A stretch of 64,000 nt of DNA from Gnetum montanum (GCA_015680685.1 MNCI01030039.1:296512-360511); one strand, 5' to 3'. Positions 45,721 through 59,310 are shown, numbered from the stretch's first letter. Program-made: numbers and translations. The notes: a model not told the origin generated them from the sequence alone.

Positions 45721-47000
45721 AAGTTGGAAGGAGGAGATCCAAAATAGCGAGCAAGGTTGTCCGCCAATAGAGGTAGTATGAGTACTGGCTATTCTAAGCT
45801 CATGGAACAGTTTGGTTTTTTGGATGTTAACCAAAAATTTCTTATTTGGGCTCTAAGGTTTGTATATCATCATGGCCCCTAAAGGAAAAGTTGCATGAAT
45901 GAAATAAGGTCCTTCCCACAGCATTTGAAATTTGGTATGTTGTGGCACATGTGTGGGATTCCAGTAGAGAACCTTATCTCCCTATTGATATTTAACTTTC
46001 CTAATTCTTAGGTCATGAAATTTTGTATTCAAGACCTTCTGTAATTAGTTACATGGTAGGGCAGCCAATCGATTCTCATCTAGTAGGTTAAGGATTATCA
46101 ATCATTCTTTTTGTGCTAGATCAAGATCAAGGTTGAGGTTGCATGCTATGGATAGTGTACGAAGCTCAATTTGAATGGGAAGTGTTGGTAATTTACTGTA
46201 CACTAACTCATAGGGAGAGTAGCCTATAGGGAATTTCCATTGTGGAGCGGTATGGCCAAAAAGCATTGTTTAGTTTAGTGCTCTAGTCTTAACCTAAACT
46301 TGCTAATGGTTCTTGTCAATATCTTTGTGATCTCCCTGTTGGTGACTTCGACTTGACCGTTCACTTGGAGGTGATATGGTGTAGTCAGTTTGTGCTCAAC
46401 CCCTAAGCATTGCATTAATTTTTAAAAAGTTGCACATGTGAAGTGTGTACCATTGTCTGAAATAAGTGCATGAGGCACACCAAACCTGTTTACAATTTTT
46501 TGTTGAACAAATCATGTAGCTGTAGATGATGTACAATCCTTAACAGTAGCTACTTCTACCCATTTTGTAAGGTAATCAATGACAACAATAATATAAGCTT
46601 TTCCACTGGACATTAGTGTAATGGGCCCCATAAAATCAATTTCCCATATTTTGAAGGATTCTAAAGGTTGAATCCATTGTTGTGGACCCTCCATTCTAGT
46701 AGTCATCCCCGTAGCACTCACAAGATTGGACAAAATGATGGACATCCCAAAACAATGTAGGCCAATAATATCCTGCAAGAAAGATCTTAATGGCTATTCA
46801 TCTCCTAGCGTAATGACCCCCACAAGGACCCTCATGAGCATCTTAGAGAACTCGTAGTTGATCTACATCAGGAACACACCATCGGACCAAGCCATCAGGA
46901 CATACTTTTTAAAGTTGCCCATTGATTTCCATAAAATACTTGGCTTGGTGAAGAAACTGTTGTTTCTTTTTAGTGTCAAACCCTTGTGGTGTTTGTTGTG
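45721..47000 (-). pseudogene. integrase of element F
   Basis: The zinc-binding end lies near 46850-46750. The open part 46778-46512 reads WEIDFMGPITLMSSGKAYII and VVIDYLTKWVEVATVKDCT, the core with the first catalytic Asp. Further left, alignment with A shows the second Asp block near 46460 (HALISDNGTHFT-type) and a T-P-Y-H motif near 46380. The C-terminal part continues to about 45800. Several stops. Confidence 0.8.
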
Positions 47001-48330
47001 TAAGGAGATAGGTAAGAATGCTACTATACCAATTTGTCTCTATGGTTAATTAATTATTCACTACACTTGCAAAGAGGAGTTCATCTGGGAAATAATCAAA
47101 AATTTGATACTCCTCCTCTTTGCTATCCCATTGCAATCGAGATAAATGATCAGCAACTATGTTCTCGGTGCCTTTACGTTTGATCATTGTAAGATCGAAC
47201 TATTGTAAGATTACAAGCCATCGTATGATGCAAGGGCTTACCATTGGTTTATTCATCAAAAACCTTATTACATTATGATCCATATGCATGAATACCTTAT
47301 AGCCCAGGACATAGTGCCTAAATTTTTCTACTGCAAACACTACAACCATTAATTCTTTCTCTATTGTAGTGTAGTTAAGTTGTGCACTAGCGATACTTAT
47401 ATTTGCACAGTGGATGTAATAAGGACATTTTTTATCATCTAACTATGTAAGTATGGCTCCTAAAGCATAGTTGGATGCTTCAGGAGCTTGTAGAATGGGT
47501 GTTTCTATGAGCTTCTATTTTAAAGCACATTTCCTAGTCCATTCAAAAGGTATGTCCTTTTTCGTTAGTTCAACCAATGGTTTTGCAACCTCTGAAAAGT
47601 TCTCAATAAACCTTCTATAGTAGCCAGTGTGTCTAAGGAATAACTGAATATCTTTTATAGTTTCTGGTTGATAGGTAATTCCTTGGATAACTTTAATCTT
47701 TTCGAGATCTACCTCTATGCCTGTTTGTAAAATTTTATGCCCTACTACGAAAGCTTCTTGGACCATCAAATGGCTTCTTTGCTAGTTGAGCCTTAAATTG
47801 GTTTCTACACATCATTTTAATACTTACTCTAATTGGTCCAAGGCTTGATCAAAGTTTTCTCCATAGGTGGAGAAGTCGTCCATGAACACCTCCATACCAT
47901 TTCTTATCTGCTGCTAAAATATGTTGAGAACTAATCGTTGAAATGTTGTAGGGGCATTGCACAAGCCAAAAGGCATCTATTTGTATGCCAATGTTCCCCA
48001 AGGACTAGTGAACGTAGTCTTGGCTTGGTCTTCTAGGGCTATTTGTATTTGGTTGTACCCACTATACCCATCCAGAAAACTATAGTAGCGATGCCCTATG
48101 ATGGTGTCTAAGACTTGGTCAACGAATGGAAATGGAAAGTGTTCCTTGAATGTTGCCATGTTTAGTAGCTTGAAATCTATGCACACCCTCCATTTTCCTT
48201 TCTTTTTCAGCACTATAACTAAGGGGCTAACCCATTCATTATCAGTAATGGGGTAGATGAACCCAACTTTTAGAAGTTGTTCAATTTCTTCCTTAACTAC
48301 TTGCTTCAACTTTAAGTTTAATCACCTCTA
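47001..48330 (-). pseudogene. reverse transcriptase and RNase H of element F
   Basis: RT at 48309-47977 is open for 110 codons: KQVVKEEIEQLLKVGFIYP, WVSPLVIVLKKKGKWRVCID, FPFPFVDQVLDT, SFLDGYSGYNQIQIA and TTFTSPWGT. The catalytic block reads MEVFMDDFSTYG, with the two Asp codons at 47875-47880, as in Athila elements. The connection segment 47769-47515 includes VIQGITYQPETIKDIQLFLR and RRFIENFSEVAKPL. RNase H follows leftward to about 47080 with stops. The catalytic residues of RT survive even though the frame is broken. Confidence 0.9.
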
Positions 48331-48900
48331 TGGTTGTCTTTGAGGCTTCATGGAGGGATCGGTGTAAATTCTATGTTGGCATATCCTAGGATCTATTCCA
48401 GTTAATTTGGGATATGACCAAGCAAAGGCTTTCGACCATTTATTTATCACTTTCAGTAGTCTTTCTTTTTATTGAGGAGCAAGCTTTGCATTAATAATTA
48501 CCAATTTTCCATTTTTAAGAAATGTGTATTCCATACCGATGGACAATGGTTTTAGCTCAAGAGGCTCTTGGTTAAACTTATCAAGGATTTCCAACTTTCC
48601 TTAGTTGATATTTTCAAGGTCAATACTTGAAAGTTGGTGATGGACTTGCTCTAATGTGTCTATGCTATCGATATAAGCACAAGTCAAACCCTCAATTGGT
48701 TCCATGCATATAATTGAACTGCTCTCTTGATCAGCTGTCACTCACTGGGTGCCTTCCTATCTTGTGGCTACTTCATACAAGTATCTTTGTATATCAGTCA
48801 CCTATGCACACTGATTGTATGCAGGCAATGTTAAACGTTGTACAAACCATGACTTCTAGACACAATTACACCATGTGTTATTGTATGTGATACATGGGAC
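48331..48900 (-). pseudogene. protease-RT linker of element F
   Basis: Minus-strand coding remnant between protease and RT, with stops. It aligns in position with A 16720-17255, where an open piece (16845-17114) reads FYIEGMNDIEQVHHQLFDEL. The same acidic segment can be traced here near 48640. No domain recognised. Confidence 0.45.
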
Positions 48901-49270
48901 TTTCTTCTTCTCGATCTTTCCAAATGCATTTTTCTTTGATATTTATAGGGAAATATCACAGATTCCTAGGCACATGTCAATTGTGCTTATCCATGCTCTT
49001 CCCATTATGATTGGGAAGTCCCCCTTACCATTGTTCACTTGAATCACTAGTAAGTCAGCTAGATACGACCATCCACAAATAGTGGTGTCAATGTCCTCCA
49101 CTAGTCCCAATGAGATAGTGATGGACTGGTTGACCAACTCTAAACGAATGTTACTCTTTTTTAGCATAGGCAAGTTTTAGGCCTTGTACATTTCTTGAAA
49201 AATCAAATTGACACTAGAACTTGAATCCAAAAGAGCTTTGCACGGATTATTTCTAGTGATTTGTAGATAT
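48901..49270 (-). pseudogene. retropepsin-like protease of element F
   Basis: Near 49250 the frame reads NPCKALLDSSSSVNLIFQEM. This is the protease active-site region, with D-S-S where D-S-G is usual. After a stop, 49173-48943 reads LELVNQSITISLGLVED, ICGWSYLADLLVIQ and GDFPIIMGRAWIST, the Athila-type protease C-terminal half with its (I/L)-(I/L)-G-R flap partner. Confidence 0.75.
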
Positions 49271-51885
49271 ATCGGAGGACTCCTAGGATTAGAGAATTTC
49301 CTAGGAAGATGACCAACTTTTATTCAGTCAGTGACCACATGAGTTAACATGATCGTATGCATTAAGCATGGTCTTTGGGTTGAAGGGAGCTCTAAAGCTT
49401 CAAGTGAGAGTGAGGCGGTTGAAGAATCAACTGCTTGTGGTGGCAAGGGATTAGTTGGATTGTTGGTTCTAAAGAAACGTCTTTTCTTCATGTGGTTGTC
49501 AAAACCAATAGTAGGTTGAGGGTTAATAGCCCTGGTGGTGTTATGTTGCTATAACTAGGTAGGGAGTTCATCCTACATAGCTGGAGTAGATGGTAATGGA
49601 GTTAATGGTGGAAGAGGTGCAACTAGATGAGAAGGATGGTATGTTTGAAGAACATTTCCCCTAGGAGAAGGAGTCCAATAATACTCACAAGCTTGGTAGT
49701 GGGGTTGAGGCGTAATGTGACCAATAGAGTCATGTGGAGATATTGGCTACTGCATATAATATCCATATGAGTTATGTTGCTTGTAAGGATACTATTACCT
49801 TCGTGGTGGCATTCCCCATGATTGTGGGTACTGTCATTATTGATATTGCTTGATCGGTTGTGGTGGAGATCCACTTGGATAATATGTTCATGGTTGGTGG
49901 AACTATCTTAAGTTACCTTGAGGATAAGGTAACCTTCAGGGTGTTTGCCTTTTGTTTAATCATGGGTTGAGTGCATACACCCCAGACTCCTGTAGATGTG
50001 AGACTATAGGGCAACATCCCTTAGGATGGTCATATTGGCATATCTACCATCCACTATCATTGTCTGTATCTAAATCCACAACCTCCTCGATAATGGCAAC
50101 TTTGCCCTTACCCTTGTTACATGCATGTTCAGTTTCTCTCTTTTTTCCTTTTTTGTGATCACTACCTTGCTCTCTAGACTCCTCTACTATTTTAAGAATG
50201 GTTTAAAATCTAGTATCTAGTGAATCCCACATTTGGTCAACCTTTGTTGATACTTTCGATGCTAATTTTTGGATAGGCAAGGTTTTCTTATTCACCATCT
50301 CTTCAACTGGTGACTCTTCTTCATCCTCACAGAATCTTATTCCCCTCTTTCGGAGGGAAGGATCTCTGTTATATTCCTCTGCACTCTCTCTTTTCCTTAG
50401 CTCACCTTCTTCTTTAGCAACTTGCTCTGATAATGTTTTAACTTGATGAGTCCTAAGCTTAGATAGCCTTCCTTAGGCATACGTCCCAAGGGTTCTTTGT
50501 GTTTCATGCCTAAGCCCATCTACGAGATGGCATAGTTGTTTCCTTTGCGAATAATCATGGCTAGGATAACGATGTAACAATGCATAATAGACCCCCATGG
50601 AAACATCCAAAGGTTCAGGACCTCCTTGTTTCCATCCTTAGATTTTCTTTTATAGGTTGGGCACTCGGGAGTATGTTTGGTACTTATCGTTGAACAATTC
50701 TAACATGGTACTCCACCTATGAATGGATTTTGGTTCTAAAGACTAGTACTAGCCTTTCGCTTCTTTGATTAGTGTCCATGGAAACAACTTTAATTTTTTC
50801 CATTCATTTTCTATGTTTTGTAAGGCACATGCATAATGAAATGCTTGTAGATGATTTTGAGGATCAGTGTTGTATCCCCCTTCAAATCGTGGGATATTGT
50901 TCATGTCTAATCTCTTGATCCTACTATCCTTTTTGTGCCTTGTTGGGATCCTAATGGCCTCAGTTATGTATAGCATACTTTGAGTAGCGAGTAGGGGTTC
51001 ATCGTGATCATCTCGTCTGTGGCTTCTATGATGCCTATGTTGTTCTCTACTCTCCCTTATTTCATGGTGTGTTTCTCTAGAGTGCCCTCATTCCCTTTCT
51101 TGACTATTTTGTCTACAACTCCCATTTTGCTTACCCTTATCCTCATGATCTTTTTCTTTATGATTGCATCTAGATCCTGAAGGAGAGGGTGAAGGAGATG
51201 ATGAAGGTGAAGAAGAAGGGCAACAACCACCATGTTGGTTCCTACATCCTTCTCTTCAATGGTCGTGGCCCCGATCATGGTTACAATCGGAATGTCCATC
51301 TTTTTCATGTGTTCGTGTTCCTTATTCAGACCCTTTGTGTCTATCAGTACCAAAATCTAGGCTATGGATAGTTGAGTAAAGATTTTGATACACAACCCCT
51401 TGACCAAAGTCAATGGGAGGAACATCATTGTGTGGGTGACTACCTGAGGCAAGTTCACCACCCTCATTTTCTCTTAGAACATGTGGAACGTTTTACCACA
51501 ACTTTTCCTTCATGGATTCATGATATCTCTCTTGTTGCAAATCCCTTTGATGTTGTGCCTTTGTGGGTTAGTACTTTCTTGAGTCATGATCATGTACAAG
51601 GTACTCTACTTGTAAGTGTTGCATACCAATTCATGTGAGATCACGAAGAAGCATGCCCAAGACAAAGTGATTAGGAGGTAACACTATGTTACCTTCTAAA
51701 TCTCGCCAATGCAGTTGTTCATCCTGGTGGAGGATAAAGGTAAAGTTTGGTACATATTCATTAGGATAAACATATACCACATGAAACTATTGAGGGATAG
51801 GCAGATTATCATGTGTACTATGCCTCCAATTGTTCCCTGTATTATACCTAGGCAATGAAACACTTTCATATGAAGAAGGAGACAT
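49271..51885 (-). pseudogene. gag of element F
   Basis: The minus-strand ATG at 51883-51885 starts MSPSSYESVSLPRYN, followed by VVYVYPNEYVPNFTFILH as in element A. The conserved core is 50976-50749, with RLDMNNIPRFEGGYNTDPQN, then HLQAFHYACALQNIENEWKK. The region between start and core is about 1 kb, the length lacking in D. Beyond the core come remnants of the coiled-coil and His/Tyr/Pro-rich tail to about 49270. The frame is broken in several places. Confidence 0.75.
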
Positions 51886-52004
51886 GATTTTCTATTCAGT
51901 GTGCAATGTATTCTTATTTATTATTTTTCTTTAATCAACCCCAAGGGTTTGTTCCAATTATGTGAAATATTTATTATGTTCTGGTTAGTGCATAAACAAC
52001 AAAG

Positions 52005-52022
52005 TCCCCAACAACGGTGCCA
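52005..52022 (-). other. primer-binding site of element F (tRNA-Asp type)
   Basis: Minus-strand TGGCACCGTTGTTGGGGA begins 1 nt after the 5' LTR end. It matches the tRNA-Asp site of D with C-to-T and G-to-A changes. Confidence 0.75.
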
Positions 52023-52023
52023 A

Positions 52024-52862
52024 TGATGAGTGGTGAGGTATCCCTATGCTTAACTATACGAATATGAGCATCCATGCACGATCCGGTCAAATTCCAAGGA
52101 CTAAGTGCTTATGCACCTTTGTGGAACAAGAATGGGTTGATCAATCATTGTCTTCCCAAGCTTACTTGTATGCCATGATTGTATGGTTAAGTAAACTTGA
52201 GGCATATGATTTTTATACTTTTTTGTGTTTTTATGTCCTGCTGCTAATAAGGGAGGAGAGAGATAACTAAGTATCTAATTTAATTTGCCTACTTATTAAT
52301 GAGGCTCTAACTGATCCTAACACCAATATCCATTCTCACTTGTCGTACACATCCTAAACTAGTGCAACACTACTAGGATTACCAAACACTAATTGTTACT
52401 AGGTTTCCAAGTGTTACACGCATGCTCAAAGTGATCGTATTGTGTGTGCTTACTTAGGAGAGTTGTAGGGTGAGAGAGAATCATTAATTAACTAAGGAAA
52501 TAATTAAGTAATAGTAATTAATATTAATTAATCTATTTTGAATGATGCAAGGTTTATCATAAGGTTCATCTTTATTGTTGTACACAAGGTGTGCTTAGGT
52601 ACACAATGCTCAAATAAAGATCCGTTCACTTTATGACTCGTACTGTAGGCATGCAGAAATAATTCTAACTCTGAGAGGGAGAAAATGCAAGAGTTTGGGT
52701 AAGGGACTAAGACTAACTATGTAAACCAAGTGTTCCCACCTCTTATTTATAGGCAATGAGGTAGGTTGTGATATCATGTACGTGATATTGCATGGAAGGC
52801 CATGATATCGTGTACGCGATATTGTAGATGCGATATCACAGACACGATATCGTAGCTCATCA
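52024..52862 (-). repeat. 5' LTR of element F
   Basis: 839 bp, ending GCTCATCA at 52862 and starting (plus strand) TGATGAGTGG at 52024. TATA box as ATTTATA at 52745-52751 on the plus strand. U3 carries five to six GATATC/ACGT palindromic units between 52768 and 52852. Confidence 0.87.
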
Positions 52863-55800
52863 CTACTTTTAGTAGTAAACTTTCCATGTTAAATTGTTGA
52901 TCCTCCTCTTTCTTGTATACTTAATTGTTATTGTAGAAAGTAATACATGGAAATCCATTTTGTATTCTTATTTAATTACTTCTAAACATCACCCCAGTAG
53001 TGAATAAGGAAAATTCTTATTAAAAGTTCATATGCATCATTCTGCTGGAAATGTAACTTTATTTTTTAATTTGAGGATTTCTACCTAATGATATTGTCAG
53101 TTTAGACTATTCTAGTTGATGTAGATTAATTGCATAATATTATCGTTCTTATCATCAATTTGAAATGCTTTTATTTTTTTCAAACAAATGCTATGGTCTT
53201 CAACACCATTGGTTTATGATAAAGGAGAAATTTGTTTTAGGTACATATGTTATGGTTGTTTTGTTATAAACAACCTTATGCTTTCAAATGCAAAATGTGG
53301 TGAACTATAAGAAATCTCATGAAATTTCTTTAAAAATCCTAAAACATAGTATCCTTTATTAATGTGTTTGAAAGCTAAATTTTGTTTGCAAATGTATATA
53401 TGTGTGTATTTATACATATGTATATTTTTTCTATACATTATACATATTTGTCTATACATATATGTATATGCATGTATGTCCATGTATATACACATGTATA
53501 TATATCTGTACACACACACATCTCCAATATTTTTCTAGCACTGGACATTTATCATTGAAAATAATTTTTTGATAGTTAGCCAGAGCTTGGAAATGTTATT
53601 CGGTGCAAGGTTTACTTAGAACATAAATATTTAAACTATCATTCCAAATGAAAAGGGTTAAAGGATAACAGATGTGTTTAGGAAATAATTTGACCTAAGT
53701 TGATTATTGCATAATTTTTACATAATTTGTTAAAATTGTTCATGACTTACTAGCCTTTGTATATGTTGAATGATGAATTGTATCTACTACATAGTGATGT
53801 AGGAGAGTGATATCTAGAGTGTAATAGTTCAGTAGAGTATTTTTTTGCCTTTTCTTTTTTCTCTCTCTCTATTTTTTTTTTTGGTTTTGGGGTGTTGGGG
53901 GATGGCGTGGGAATGGGTTGGGATTATAGGTACACCCCAAGACATATAGCCAACATAATACTTTAGAAGAACTATCATGGAATGTAGCGATGCCTTAAGT
54001 GTGACTTGAATAGACAATCTCTTTCCTACAAATCCTTGTTAGATAATGAGCTAGCTACTTAAAGTTAAGAATATCATATCACTAAATTGTACCTAGCAAT
54101 AAAAAAGAGATTTTGATTTCTTTGCAACACAAATTGATTCTTTATCTTAATTGATCATATCTAAAAGACATCTTTATTACTTTGTTTAGTTTTAGTGATC
54201 CCAAGAAACTGTATGCTCCATCTCTTATTTCTATTTATATCATTATGTTCATGTATATTTTCTCTTATATTCTTTTATCTGAAACTTGATATCTTACAAT
54301 ATGTGAAAATTTGTAAATGACAATAGGGAGTGTGTTATTGGTAGTTAAAGAGCCTTTGCAAAAACAAAGTGTGTTTTTCTAGAACCTAGTTAGGACACAA
54401 CTATTGAAAATTGTACCTTTAGATGTGTTATGGCTACATGTAAATAGAATAATGTTTAGTACAAGTTAATTTGTGGGAAGATAAGCATGAATAACTCAAC
54501 TTATAAGTGTTACCCTTATTATATTGCACATTGAAAGATAGAACATTCTGAAGATATGGACATTGTCCATGTATTACTTTTAATATTATTTTCTATCCAA
54601 ATTTTAATTCTTTTGTTTTTTTTATAGCTGTGAATAGCTATAACTGAGTAGGAAGACATTTATTATTGAAAGCTAAATGATAGTTTTAATTAGGTGAGCA
54701 TTTATGTAAAAGTGTATCCCTCATCTCATATAAATACAATTGTAGGTCAGAAGAACAATTCATTTAGCCTTCAAACATGCTTATGTTCTCTAATTTCATT
54801 CTATTCTCTTCACTCTTTAATTTCAAGTTCATACCAAAGTATATTATATTTTTTTTGGAATTTGGTGTGTGTTTGATGCAATAAGTGTTGCATAGCATAG
54901 TGGGTGTTTTAGGCAGTAGTATAGGTGTATGTGTTTGGCAACACCTCCTCCCCATTGACGATGGCTTTTGGGTGAGGTTGGGGCATAACTCTCTACCGTC
55001 AAAAATCTAGGATTTGAAAAATCTTTTCTAGCAATATAAACATAGAAGCTTGATCCTAGCATTTTTTTTGTAAGCTAGTAGAGTTTTCCAAAGGATATTA
55101 ATTCTATCAATTTTCTAGTTATGGGATGGTTGCGGTAGACAACAACTTTTGGTTTTTACTATGATTGGATCTGTTTTTTGATCCTTAGTATTTTTTTTTT
55201 ATTTGTGATTTTTTGTAACATGTTGGAAGTTAATACAATGGGTGTGATGTACCATCCTAAATTATGTTTAAAATGCATGATAAATTCAAATGAAAGGTAG
55301 CAAATGAATTTTGAAATAGGAAAAGGGAAAAGGAAATTTTATTAATAGAATTGAAGTTTTTCATCATCCATTCTGGTAAAAGATCCTCATTCCCTAGCTA
55401 CCTTGGTGCAATGGCTATGGCTGGAGGCACTTAGAAAAATCTTGGTTTTGACATCCTCATCTACTAATGTCTTGATTAGATGTTCTTCATTCTGGATTTT
55501 TCTTCGTCACATGGTTTTTGTCCTTTGTTGTACGTTTGATTTTGTCTTCCATATTTTTTCATGGAATCACTTTTATTATTTGTCCTATTGACATATGGTT
55601 GTTCCATTATGCACATAACTAACAAGATGATGTTTCTATCCCCCTGATTATTTAAATATGGTTGCCAGATGGACTTGATTTGCACTCTTCTCTGTAAGTG
55701 CTTCCTTATGCTTTTGTTCTTAGTTCCTGTGCTTTGAAACTTTGCTTTTTCTGTATGCTCTTTCTTGTTCCTGTATGTCTTTTTCCTTTACATTCTCTTT

Positions 55801-56400
55801 TGTTTTGCCCATGTGCTATCTTACATCCTCTTTCATTAGCTTACTTGCACACTATTTCTTCATAGGCTTCACTTCTTTTACTACATTACCATGCTTTCTT
55901 TGCCATGTTATTTCAATTCACATTTTTTTCTTTATTATCAATGTACATAGATAATTTTTAACTTTTATGTAAGGTCACATCCTTTTTTCTTAACTAACAT
56001 TTCCCTTTGTAATCATTTTTAATTATTTATTCTATTCTGCATAAATGACATCTCATGGGATTGGTTAGTTTCTTATGATATCTTAGGCTATCATCTAACT
56101 TAGTTCTTCAATCATAAGGATGGTGTTATGTGAGTTATTGTTTTGATTCTATGATGAGTGTTCATTTATTTTGAACATAGTATGAATGCAAGAAGATCCA
56201 CATTGGCTAGACATGGGCAGAATTTAGTTTATCAGACATTCCTCTTCTTTACTCATGAGAGACCAAAATATTAAATGGAACAAAAAAAATAGTCAAATCA
56301 TTATTGTTTACTCTTCCTTGGAATACATCATATATTCATATTTTTAAATTCTTCAATAAACATTTGAGAAAAATCATGTCTTCGGGTAGTATCCCACTAG
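52863..56400. other. AT-rich region without recognised gene
   Basis: Begins with DNA flanking element F. It contains a TA/CA-rich microsatellite tract at 53395-53520 and a polypyrimidine run near 53845-53882. Open frames are short and unsupported. I see no LTR, tRNA-like fold or domain, although decayed transposon sequence is likely. Confidence 0.5.
53395..53520. repeat. TATG/TACA-rich microsatellite tract
   Basis: Interrupted alternating purine-pyrimidine repeats (tatatgtgtg, tacatatgtata, tacacacacaca) over about 125 bp. Confidence 0.8.
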
Positions 56401-56412
56401 TGGGGCTTACAA

Positions 56413-56930
56413 TTACAAGATTCTGAGGAAGAGGGAATGAAGGATTCCATAGGATGGATGTTGAATGATAACGTTAGTAGCTACTATATAACTTTCTTCT
56501 TTTGCTGGTGATGATTCTTTAGTACCAATCTTCTCAGACCAATGGTTTGTTGAACCACAAACTAGTCCTTGATCCTTTAATTGTTTTCTTAGGTGTTGAA
56601 TCCCTTTATTTGTCTTGATTATTTTTCTCATGGTAGCTTCATTCAAATTACTACAGCATTAGTGATCTTAGTAATTTTCTTCTCATGTTCACTTCTGAAC
56701 ATGCTAACCATATTCATCATTCCTTGGCCTTCATCCTTAATTTCTTGTGTCAATTTTGAGATTTTCTGAATATGCTTATAGTATATTTTTGTCTTGTTTT
56801 TTAATTCATTTTTTAGCTCATTGATTTCCTTTTTTATAGTTTCTACATTATTCATAAGTTGAACTCTGTTACTTTGCCAAAAGCTAGTCTCTATTATTTG
56901 CCCATATTTTGTTGCCAAATTCATTTTTAC
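56413..56930 (-). pseudogene. coiled-coil reading frame, unknown family, one frameshift
   Basis: The minus-strand frame from the ATG at 56922-56924 reads Lys/Glu/Asn-rich heptads, for example ETIKKEINELKNELKNKT and KLTQEIKDEGQGMM. It stops at 56643. A second frame, overlapping by 4 nt, starts NEATMRKIIKTNKGIQHLRK and runs to 56413. The amphipathic pattern continues across the junction, so a one-base shift inside one former gene is the simplest view. No domain beyond the coiled coil, and no LTR or primer site nearby. It could be a cellular gene fragment or an element ORF. Confidence 0.4.
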
Positions 56931-58019
56931 AAATACTACCTATTTGTATGCATTAATATTCAATCTTAGCTATTCTTTTTCATACTTAGCTTTAATTGCA
57001 ATCAACTTTCATTTTCATAATTAGCTTTAATTGCAATCTTCTTTCATATGCAAATTTCCTAATTGGTTGTCTTCATCTTTACATCAATTCTTATATTTTC
57101 TCTTTAATGCAAAGATAAATTTCTTAAATAACAATCAAACCAACATTGACAACAATCAATTTATCATACAACATAAATTATAAACATAGAAAATTATATA
57201 ATGCAAACAATAGCCCAAGAATCTAGAAGGAAGATAATGCCAATATGATGATTGACATCTCTTGATATACACAGTGCATTCAAGTGCAATACAATTTTCA
57301 AAAACATATTGAAATCATATCTAAAGGCTTCTAGTTTAGCTATAAGTAAATTAACTCAACCAATTCACTATAGTAGTCTTAAATTATGCATAACCAAACA
57401 CAATGAATCATACAAAGAGTTCAACTACAGGAAAATATAGTATTCATAAAATAGATAATTTGCAATAGAAGAAAACCATTGCATCCATGTTGCTTTCTTT
57501 CCTATAATTGATTACAAAAGCCTTAAATTTTCTAATATAGATATACATGAGTTAAAAGCTAAATATTTATCATGCAATGTCATATTTTAATTATTCCAAC
57601 ACATTGTCTACATCTTAGATTTTAGTTTTAATCAATACTAGTGTTTTGAAATAAAAGATAATCATGAAAGATAAACAACATCTATAAAAATTTGTGCAAG
57701 ATTCCTCTAACATGCTTTATAGATTTGTTATTTTTTTCTAATTTAAAAATCAAACTCAATTTTTTCTCCAACCATAAAAGTACATTTGATCTTGTTCATC
57801 AACAACTCTTTTCAACAAAAAAAATGGCCATAAGAAACATATAAATCAGTAATCTTAGATCTATTCAATGGCATAATAATATTTTTTATTTTTCTAGCAA
57901 CACTCACAATACAAAATTATTTCAATCAAACTCTTCTAAGCTAAGATATTATAAGGCACACCACTAAAATTTAATCAAATCAATTGATATTTTAACAATA
58001 GAAAATATAAGAGGAAGAT
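56931..58019. other. AT-rich region without recognised feature
   Basis: Stops in all frames. One repeated phrase (ttagctttaattgcaatc, about 56985 and 57021) shows a short local duplication. Nothing else seen. Confidence 0.5.
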
Positions 58020-58239
58020 AAAATTTTTGAAATGGGAGCAGGAGTGGGAGTGGGTATGGTTGGAGCAGCAAGAGTGGGCACGGACTCAGCTAGGGATGTA
58101 AGAAGGTTGATGGATGTCAGCAAGGCTGGTACAGGTAGGCCTAGCATCATTGGATGGAGAGCCCACCAAGTGGTCTTGTAGATAGCTACGTAGTGGAGGA
58201 GATGGGGGGAAACTTGGTTCTTAAGAACGTGGGGATTGG

Positions 58240-59310
58240 CATCAGAGGGATGGACGCATTGAGGCCTATTTTAGGCAGGAAGGTCTCATGTGGATCTAGG
58301 TGTGGCACCCTCCTTACGATGGGGTTAAGATGATGGATTTGAGTCTAATTAGCAAGTTCTTTTTAAGTGGTGCCAAACCCCGGATGGACCTTGTTAAGAA
58401 ATGGGCACATACTATGTGGGGTTTGGCTAACATTAAGGTTCGTAGCCTCTCTGAAGACCTACTACTTTTCATTTCTTGATCCACCAAGGACTGTGATAGA
58501 ATTCTTGTTGGTGGACTATGGTTTTATGGGGCTTGTGGATTGGAATTGACATTGTGGAGGTTGGGAGTCCACAAGGATGAAGATCTTTTCACTAGGGTAT
58601 TCATGTGGGTTATGGCATCTGGCATTCCATAGGAAATGTGGATACAGAACTTCTTGGAAACCCTTGTTGGATTATTTGGTGAGTTTATCACATTTGATAA
58701 GTTCAGGGGCTCAATGGAGTGAATGCGATTTGCATGTTTTTTCATATGGCAGTCGCTACCATCAAAGAATTTAGTGTGAGAAGTGATTTTGTAACTTCCC
58801 TTGGGTGAAAAAAAAGATCCTAGTAGAATATTAGATCATTGATGATAACACCTTCCAAAATAGAGCAAGTAGTAGATGTACCATTTGTGGAAAGGTGGAC
58901 CATTAGGTTGCCACTTGCAAGGTTCGACCCATGGCCTAGTCGTTGTTCAAAAAGATGGAGTTGGGTTAGTATAAGGTCATCAAGAAAGGGCACATGGTCT
59001 TGAAACTTGTAGGGTCTAGACAACATAAGGAAGAGGAGTGTGGGTCTCCTAAGTAGAAGGTCATCCTCCACTAGTCAAAATTGGCCTTGGTTAATAATGG
59101 GAATGATCTTCCACTATTGGAGAGCTGGGCCTTTTCTATATGGAAATCATTGAAGCCCCATATGTATGAGATTGTACCATGCCACAAGGATAATGTTGAG
59201 ATAATGATGGAGGCACTAATAATCTTGCCAAGTGATAGGGAAACTAGTCACCCCACAATGTTGTTTTCCCAGAGTAAGAAAACAAACTTGAAAATTGATT
59301 TTGGCTATTA
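58240..59310 (+). pseudogene. LINE ORF1 (gag-like, CCHC knuckle)
   Basis: Nucleic-acid-binding protein of plant L1 elements. Reads SLISKFFLSGAKPRMDLVKK near 58340, DCDRILVGGLWFYG near 58490, and VFMWVMASGIP near 58598. This is the order of the DUF4283-type N-terminal domain (K-W, L-x-x-G-P-W, (V/I)-W-V-x-x-x-(G)-(L/I)-P). A knuckle CTICGKVDHXVATC (CX2CX4HX4C, X a stop) follows near 58878. The tail to 59310 is hydrophilic. Broken by many stops. Confidence 0.65.

Larger units (their letters stand above)
43620..52862 (-). mobile_element. element F: Athila-like Ty3/gypsy element with truncated 3' LTR
   Basis: Minus-strand element with a complete 5' LTR (52024-52862), tRNA-Asp type primer site, gag, protease, RT with an intact M-D-D block, RNase H, integrase, 3' untranslated region, polypurine tract and a 3' LTR that stops near 43620. 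It is the only element of the A/D/F superfamily here with uninterrupted gag-pol order. Stops are fewer than in A. Only one side has an LTR edge against host DNA, so no target duplication can be checked. Confidence 0.87.

Noticed and set aside
53829-55685. Several 60-75-codon open frames on both strands
   Set aside because: AT-rich, mutually overlapping frames without domain, repeat support or nearby signals. Expected by chance at this density.
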